Of a stretch of 64,000 nucleotides of DNA, positions 59,536 to 64,000 are shown in pieces (the stretch's first letter is position 1; each line of letters starts with the position of its first letter). The DNA is from Pseudomonadota bacterium. Its GTDB lineage: Bacteria > Pseudomonadota > Gammaproteobacteria > Burkholderiales > Burkholderiaceae_C. Where the stretch lies: the NCBI GenBank assembly GCA_018241265.1, contig JAFEEF010000033.1:1152-65151 (forward strand). Direction: 5' to 3'. Position numbers and translations under genes: made by a program. The notes under the pieces are model-generated. The model saw nothing but the letters and a program-made list of their open reading frames with translations, had not been told where the DNA came from and did no database searches.

Positions 59536-60735
59536 CTACTGCGTCGAGGCGCCCGCGTTGAACCAGCTGCCGAGCTGGGCACGTTCGGCGTCCGTGATCT
59601 GGGTCGCGTTGTTCAGCGGCATCGTCTTCTGCACGACGGCCTGCTGGTAGAGCATCTGCGCGTTGTGCGAGATGCCTTCGGCGTTGTCGAGGCGCACGCC
59701 CTTGTTGGCGAGCGCGGCGTTGTGGCACATCACGCAGCGCTGCTGCACGATCGCCTGCACCTGCGCGAAGGTCGCGGGCTTGGCACCGGCTTCGGCCGCG
59801 GCCGGCGGCGCCGGCATGATCGCGAACACCACGCCGGCCAGCAGCACGACCCCGATCACCGCATAGCGCCACGGCACCGGCTGGTGGGTGGCGAGCGCCT
59901 TGTGGCGCAGCACGAACGACAGCCGGATCAGCGCGCCGCCGAGCATGATGACGACGAGCACCAGCCAGTTGTACTTGGCGCCGTAGGCGAAGCCGTAGTG
60001 GTTCGACAGCATCGCGAACACCACCGGCAACGTGAAGAAGGTGTTGTGCACGCTGCGCTGCTTGCCGCGCTGGCCGTGGATCGGATCGACCGGCTCGCCG
60101 GCGCGCATCTGCGCGATCGCCTTGCGCTGGCCGGGGATGATCCAGAAGAACACGTTCGCGCTCATCGTCGTGGCCATCATCGCGCCGACGAGCAGGAAGG
60201 CGGCGCGTCCGGCGAACAGCCGGCACGACAGCCACGAGGCGACCACGATGAGCAGGAAGACCAGCGCGCCGACGATCATGTCGCCGTTCTTCAAGCGGCC
60301 GAAGGCGCGGCAGATCGTGTCGTAGGCGACCCAGAACACGATGAAGAACGCGATCGCCGCGGTCACCGCTTCCATCGGCTGCCAGTTGAACAGGCTCTTG
60401 TCGATCAGGAAGGTGGTCGCGTTGAAGAGGTACAGCACCGTGAACAGGCTCATGCCCGTGATCCAGGTGAAGTAGCTTTCCCACAGCGACCAGTGCAGAT
60501 GGTCCGGCAGCTTCTTCGGCGAGACCGGGTACTTCTGCTGGTGGTAGAAGCCGCCGCCGTGCACCGCCCACTGCTCGCCGCCGATGCCCTTCTCGCGGTC
60601 CTTCGGGTCTTCGGGCGGGGTCAGGCTGTTGTCGAGGCCGACGAAATAGAACGACGAGCCGATCCAGGCGATGCCGGTGATGACGTGGGCCCAGCGCAGA
60701 AGCAGGTTGAGCCAGTCGAGGACATACGCTTCCAT
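59536..60735 (-). CDS. puuD: membrane-bound urate oxidase with cytochrome c domain
   Basis: PuuD oxidises urate to 5-hydroxyisourate and passes electrons to its own haem. The 399-residue protein has about eight membrane helices (DUF989/urate hydroxylase fold: NLLLRWAHVITGIAWIGSSFYF at the start), then a C-terminal cytochrome c domain with C334-V-M-C337-H338. The ATG at 60735 is preceded by GGAGA. The gene lies between the HIU hydrolase upstream and the permease downstream, 141 bases from the latter. Confidence 0.95.
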   Translation of the reverse strand: MEAYVLDWLNLLLRWAHVITGIAWIGSSFYFVGLDNSLTPPEDPKDREKGIGGEQWAVHGGGFYHQQKYPVSPKKLPDHLHWSLWESYFTWITGMSLFTVLYLFNATTFLIDKSLFNWQPMEAVTAAIAFFIVFWVAYDTICRAFGRLKNGDMIVGALVFLLIVVASWLSCRLFAGRAAFLLVGAMMATTMSANVFFWIIPGQRKAIAQMRAGEPVDPIHGQRGKQRSVHNTFFTLPVVFAMLSNHYGFAYGAKYNWLVLVVIMLGGALIRLSFVLRHKALATHQPVPWRYAVIGVVLLAGVVFAIMPAPPAAAEAGAKPATFAQVQAIVQQRCVMCHNAALANKGVRLDNAEGISHNAQMLYQQAVVQKTMPLNNATQITDAERAQLGSWFNAGASTQ

Positions 60736-60867
60736 GTAGGTATGGTCTCCAGTGAGTCAGGGATCCGGCGGCCTACCAGACGGGCTACCGGATCCTTACC
60801 ACAGCGGGCTCTGTAAGGCGGGAATGTCGCGACCGGCTGGCTGGCCGGGCTCCGCGGCGACACGGGC

Positions 60868-60883
60868 AAACTGTATACAGTTT
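60868..60883. promoter_or_regulatory. 16-base palindromic operator upstream of puuD
   Basis: AAACTGTATACAGTTT is a perfect palindrome, 133-148 bases before the puuD start and downstream of the HIU hydrolase stop. It shares the core TGTATACA and flanking A and T triplets with the site at 61341-61356. The divergent GntR regulator is the probable binder. Confidence 0.7.
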
Positions 60884-60927
60884 TTTGCCTTGATTGTGCG
60901 CGGGTTTACCCGAACCCTGGAGCGGTA

Positions 60928-61281
60928 TCAGCTGCCGCGGTAGGTCGAGTACGACCACGGGCTCGCCAGCAGCGGCACGTGGTAGTGCTGGCCGGCCGTC
61001 GACAGGCCGAAGTCGAGCGGCACTTCGTCGAGGAACGCCGGCTCGGCGAGCGCCGCGCCGCGCGTCCTGAAGTAGGCCGCGACCGCGAACACCAGCCGAT
61101 ACCTGCCCGGCCGGAAGGTCTCGCCCTGCAGCAGCGGCTCGTCGGCGCGGCCGTCGTCGTTCAGCGCGATCTCCTTCAGCAGCACCGGCTGCGCGCCGTC
61201 GAGGCGATAGAGGCGCACGGCCATGCCGGCGGCGGGGCAGCCGTTGGCGGTGTCGAGCACGTGGGTGGTGAGCTTGCCCAT
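60928..61281 (-). CDS. hiuH: 5-hydroxyisourate hydrolase
   Basis: The enzyme opens 5-hydroxyisourate, the product of PuuD, to OHCU. The 117-residue transthyretin-like protein has the family start KLTTHVLDTANGCPAAGMAV, RYRLVF in the middle and ends in the diagnostic tetrapeptide YRGS, with active-site His (THVLD) and Arg also in place. The ATG at 61281 gives the standard length. It is divergent from the GntR regulator gene and upstream of puuD. Confidence 0.96.
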   Translation of the reverse strand: MGKLTTHVLDTANGCPAAGMAVRLYRLDGAQPVLLKEIALNDDGRADEPLLQGETFRPGRYRLVFAVAAYFRTRGAALAEPAFLDEVPLDFGLSTAGQHYHVPLLASPWSYSTYRGS

Positions 61282-61340
61282 GTCAGGTGGTCTCCGGGGA
61301 TAGCGGCATGGCGCCGAAAAAATAGATTGATCTTGACGCA

Positions 61341-61356
61341 AAAGTGTATACACTTT
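61341..61356. promoter_or_regulatory. 16-base palindromic operator between hiuH and gntR
   Basis: AAAGTGTATACACTTT is a perfect palindrome in the 113-base gap between divergent genes, 60 bases from hiuH and 39 from the regulator start. It differs from the puuD site only at the symmetric C/G position, giving a consensus AAASTGTATACASTTT. Confidence 0.75.
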
Positions 61357-61394
61357 GCGGAACAAAGCAAGGTCGATCTGCCTCTACCGCCTCC

Positions 61395-62135
61395 ATGCCT
61401 CGCGCCACTGCTCAGCTCTCGGTCGTCGCTCCCGCCAAGCCGGCGGCCGGCCGCGCATCGAAGGACGGCGGGCGGGTGGACACGCAGCGCATCGTCGAAG
61501 CGATCACCAGCGCGATCGTCGAGCGTCGCCTGATGCCCGGCACCAAGCTCGCCGAGCAGAAGATCGCCGACGTCTTCAAGGTCTCGCGCACGCTGGTGCG
61601 CCAGGCGCTCAACCAGTTGAGCCGCCACAAGCTGATCACGCTCGAGCCGGCACGCGGCGCGCGCGTCGCCGAACCCAGCGTCGAGGAGGCGCGCCAGGTC
61701 TTCCAGGTACGCGCGATGCTCGAAGCGGCGATGATCCGTCGCGCCGCGCAGGAACTCGACAAGAAGCAGATCGGCCAGCTCCGCGCCCACCTGCGCGCCG
61801 AGCAGGCCGCCGTGCAGCGCACCGACGTCTCCGGCCGGACGCAACTGCTGGCCGACTTCCATGTCGTGATCGCGCAGATGCTCGGCAACGAAGTCCTCGC
61901 CGACATGCTCGGCGACCTCATCTCGCGCTGCGCGCTGATCACGCTGATGTACCAGTCGTCGCATTCGGCCGCGCATTCGTTCGAGGAGCACGTCGCGATC
62001 GTCGACGCGATCGAGCAGCGCGACGGCGACGCTGCCGCCGCATTGATGGAAGAACACCTCACCAACGTCGAGCACAACCTGGAACTCGACCCGCGCAGCA
62101 CGGATCTCGAATCCGTGCTGCTGCCCAACCGATGA
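61395..62135 (+). CDS. GntR-family regulator with FCD domain, likely purine-catabolism regulator
   Basis: The 246-residue protein has a basic N-terminal tail, a winged helix (about 35-100: PGTKLAEQKIADVFKVSRTLVRQALNQLS) and an FCD ligand domain (about 110-240, LADFHVVIAQ and EEHVAIVDAIEQ with metal-site His). It is divergent from hiuH and lies upstream of puuE, with a palindrome in each nearby promoter, so it probably controls urate breakdown. The ATG at 61395 is preferred; the frame is open to an earlier start that lies inside the operator. It is similar to the FCD regulator at 22990-23709. Confidence 0.92.
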   Translation: MPRATAQLSVVAPAKPAAGRASKDGGRVDTQRIVEAITSAIVERRLMPGTKLAEQKIADVFKVSRTLVRQALNQLSRHKLITLEPARGARVAEPSVEEARQVFQVRAMLEAAMIRRAAQELDKKQIGQLRAHLRAEQAAVQRTDVSGRTQLLADFHVVIAQMLGNEVLADMLGDLISRCALITLMYQSSHSAAHSFEEHVAIVDAIEQRDGDAAAALMEEHLTNVEHNLELDPRSTDLESVLLPNR

Positions 62136-62155
62136 TGAGAGGAGACGAGCTCACC

Positions 62156-63094
62156 ATGACCGACAGGAACTACCCCCGCGACCTGCGCGGCTACGGCCGC
62201 AACCCGCCGCATGCGCAGTGGCCGAACCGCGCCCGCATCGCCGTTCAGTTCGTGCTGAACTACGAGGAAGGCGGCGAGAACAGCCCGCTGCACGGCGATG
62301 CGGCCACCGAGACCTTCCTGTCCGAGCTCGGCACGGCGCAGGCGTTCGAGAACCGCCACATGACGATGGAGTCGATGTACGAGTTCGGCTCGCGCGTCGG
62401 CGTCTGGCGCATCCTGCGCGAGTTCGAGCGGCGCAAGCTGCCGCTCACGGTGTTCGGCGTCGGCATGGCGCTGCAGCGCTACCCCGAGCTGGTGTCGGCC
62501 TTCATGGAGCAGGGCCACGAGATCGCCAACCACGGCCTGCGCTGGATCCACTACCAGCACATGCCCGAGGCGACCGAGCGCGAGCACATGGCGCAGGCCA
62601 CCGCGCTCCTGAAGGAGATGACCGGCGGCGCCTGGCCGCTGGGCTGGTACACCGGCCGCGACAGCCCGAACACGCGGCGGCTCGTCGCCGACCAGGGCGG
62701 CTACGAATACGACAGCGACTACTACGGTGACGAGCTGCCGTTCTGGATGGACGTGACCAAGACCGACGGCACGGTCGCGCCGCAGCTCATCGTGCCCTAC
62801 ACGCTCGACACCAACGACATGCGCTGCGTGCAGCCGCACGGCTTCGCGACCGGCGACGACTTCTTCGCCTACCTGCGCGACAGCTTCGATGCGCTGTATG
62901 CCGAGGGCGACGAGGCACCGAAGATGCTGTCGATCGGCATGCACTGCCGCCTGCTCGGTCGGCCCGCCCGGATCGGCGTGCTGCAGCGCTTCCTCGACCA
63001 CATCCAGAAGCACGACCGCGTGTGGATCACGCGGCGCATCGACATCGCGCGGCATTGGAAGACCGTGCATCCGTACCAGGGGGCTGCCGCATGA
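62156..63094 (+). CDS. puuE: allantoinase PuuE (polysaccharide deacetylase family)
   Basis: PuuE hydrolyses allantoin to allantoate without metal. The 312-residue protein matches the family from the start (YPRDLRGYGRNPPHAQWPNRARIAVQF) through the deacetylase-like core (SRVGVWRILREFERRKLPLTVF, HEIANHGLRWIHYQHM) to LLGRPARIGVLQRFLDHI. An AGAGGAGA site lies before the ATG at 62156. It begins 20 bases after the regulator and ends in an ATGA overlap with the next gene, so the three are likely co-transcribed. Confidence 0.95.
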   Translation: MTDRNYPRDLRGYGRNPPHAQWPNRARIAVQFVLNYEEGGENSPLHGDAATETFLSELGTAQAFENRHMTMESMYEFGSRVGVWRILREFERRKLPLTVFGVGMALQRYPELVSAFMEQGHEIANHGLRWIHYQHMPEATEREHMAQATALLKEMTGGAWPLGWYTGRDSPNTRRLVADQGGYEYDSDYYGDELPFWMDVTKTDGTVAPQLIVPYTLDTNDMRCVQPHGFATGDDFFAYLRDSFDALYAEGDEAPKMLSIGMHCRLLGRPARIGVLQRFLDHIQKHDRVWITRRIDIARHWKTVHPYQGAAA

Positions 63095-64000
63095 CCGCGC
63101 CAACGCCATTGACACTCGATTGGTTCAACAAGGCGCCGGCCGACGTAGCCCTCGCGGCGCTCGACGGCCTCTACGAGCACTCGCCGTGGATCGTCGCCGT
63201 GGCGCTCGACCGGCGGCCGTACGCGAGCCTCGCGCAACTGAAGCACGCCTTCGTCGAGATCGTGCGCGACGGCGGCCGCGACCGGCAGCTCGCGCTGGTC
63301 CGTGCCCACCCCGAGCTCGCCGGCAAGGCGATGGTCGAGAAGTCGCTGACGGCCGAATCGACCGGCGAGCAGAAGAAGGCCGGCCTGACCGACTGCACGC
63401 CGGAAGAGATGGCGCACATCGCCCGGCTCAATCGCGCCTACGTCGACAAGTTCGGCTTCCCGTTCGTGCTCGCGGTGCGCGGCCCGCGCGGCACCGGGCT
63501 GCATCGCAGCGAGATCATCGCGACGGTCGAGCGGCGCATCGGCAACCATCCCGACTTCGAGCTCGCCGAGAACCTGCGCAACATCCACCGCATCGCCGAG
63601 ATCCGCCTGAACGACAAGTTCGGCGTGTCGCCCGACATCGGCAACCAGGTCTGGGACTGGCAGGAGCGCCTCGCGACGCACAGCGACCCGGGCTATGCCG
63701 AGAACGGCCAGCTCACCGTCACGTACCTCACCGACGCGCACCGCGCCTGCGCGCAGCGCATCGCGCACTGGATGCGCGACGACTGCGGATTCGACGACGT
63801 GTCGATCGATGCGGTCGGCAATGTCGTCGGCATCTACCACGGCACCGACCGCAGCGCGAAGCGCCTCCTGACCGGCAGCCACTACGACACCGTGCGCAAC
63901 GGCGGCAAGTACGACGGGCGGCTCGGCATCTTCACCGCGATGGCCTGCGTGCGCGAGCTGCACCGGGCAGGCAAGCGCCTGCCGTACGACTTCGAAGTCG
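63091..64000 (+). CDS. uraD-allC: OHCU decarboxylase (UraD) fused to allantoate amidohydrolase, cut by window end
   Basis: The 303 visible codons hold a whole UraD domain (about 1-180) with the catalytic His73 in VRAHPELAGK, then the beginning of an M20/AllC-type amidohydrolase (from about 190) with metal ligands His264 and Asp275 in GSHYDTVRNGGKYDGRLG. UraD turns OHCU into S-allantoin; AllC splits allantoate. The fusion therefore carries the steps on either side of PuuE. The ATG overlaps the puuE stop as ATGA. The rest of the gene lies beyond the right edge. Confidence 0.93.
   Translation, partial: MTAPTPLTLDWFNKAPADVALAALDGLYEHSPWIVAVALDRRPYASLAQLKHAFVEIVRDGGRDRQLALVRAHPELAGKAMVEKSLTAESTGEQKKAGLTDCTPEEMAHIARLNRAYVDKFGFPFVLAVRGPRGTGLHRSEIIATVERRIGNHPDFELAENLRNIHRIAEIRLNDKFGVSPDIGNQVWDWQERLATHSDPGYAENGQLTVTYLTDAHRACAQRIAHWMRDDCGFDDVSIDAVGNVVGIYHGTDRSAKRLLTGSHYDTVRNGGKYDGRLGIFTAMACVRELHRAGKRLPYDFEV

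Noticed and set aside
57874-60816. Long plus-strand frame across the purine genes
   Set aside because: Composition of Asp/His/Arg repeats typical of an antisense shadow of membrane proteins; the minus-strand genes are certain.

Overview
This is high-GC DNA from a proteobacterium, most likely a betaproteobacterium of the Burkholderiales type. That placement is inferred from the urate and glyoxylate gene sets, the FCD-type GntR regulators and the codon use; there is no rRNA to confirm it. Genes are tightly packed and often overlap by four bases (ATGA or GTGA).

Region 1 (1-11.8 kb, all minus strand) is a type I-G (formerly I-U) CRISPR-Cas operon. In transcription order it reads cas3, csx17 (cas8), csb1 (cas7), csb2 (cas5/cas6), a cas4-cas1 fusion and cas2. 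A WYL-domain regulator lies just upstream. No array is visible; it may lie beyond the left edge. The striking feature is a Fic (AMP-transferase-type) domain between the Cas3 and Csx17 modules. All three modules sit in one uninterrupted 1812-codon frame. A 69-codon gene in another frame, with the Fic-inhibitory S-x-x-x-E-G motif, is overprinted on the Cas3-Fic junction. It looks like a Fic toxin-antitoxin module built into an interference operon.

Region 2 (12-26.4 kb) is metabolic and transport: gcl-hyi-glxR-glycerate kinase for glyoxylate assimilation, a TonB receptor with a PepSY membrane protein, a divergent LysR regulator, a dctA-gntR-thioesterase-acetyltransferase-SRPBCC run, and a 347-bp fold-back repeat.

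Region 3 (26.4-36 kb) is a MacAB/TolC-like efflux operon ending in its own NtrC-type response regulator and histidine kinase. A close match to a sigma-54 promoter and a palindromic upstream site stand before the first gene, which suggests a self-activating circuit. Arylamine N-acetyltransferase, katG, an MFS transporter and a metallo-beta-lactamase-fold hydrolase follow.

Region 4 (40.7-56.5 kb) is accessory. It holds a DUF4157 metallopeptidase-like protein with a possible nuclease segment, a secreted repeat protein, a tautomerase, a class II aldolase, a TIR-TM-repeat protein, and a type I restriction-modification operon (hsdM, a DUF1016 nuclease, hsdS, hsdR). A truncated tautomerase copy lies at its far edge.

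Region 5 (56.5-64 kb) is purine catabolism: 8-oxoguanine deaminase, an NCS2 urate/xanthine permease, PuuD urate oxidase, HIU hydrolase, a GntR regulator, PuuE and a UraD-allantoate amidohydrolase fusion cut by the window end. Two matching 16-bp palindromes probably bind the GntR regulator. The glyoxylate released by ureide breakdown could be used by the gcl operon of region 2.
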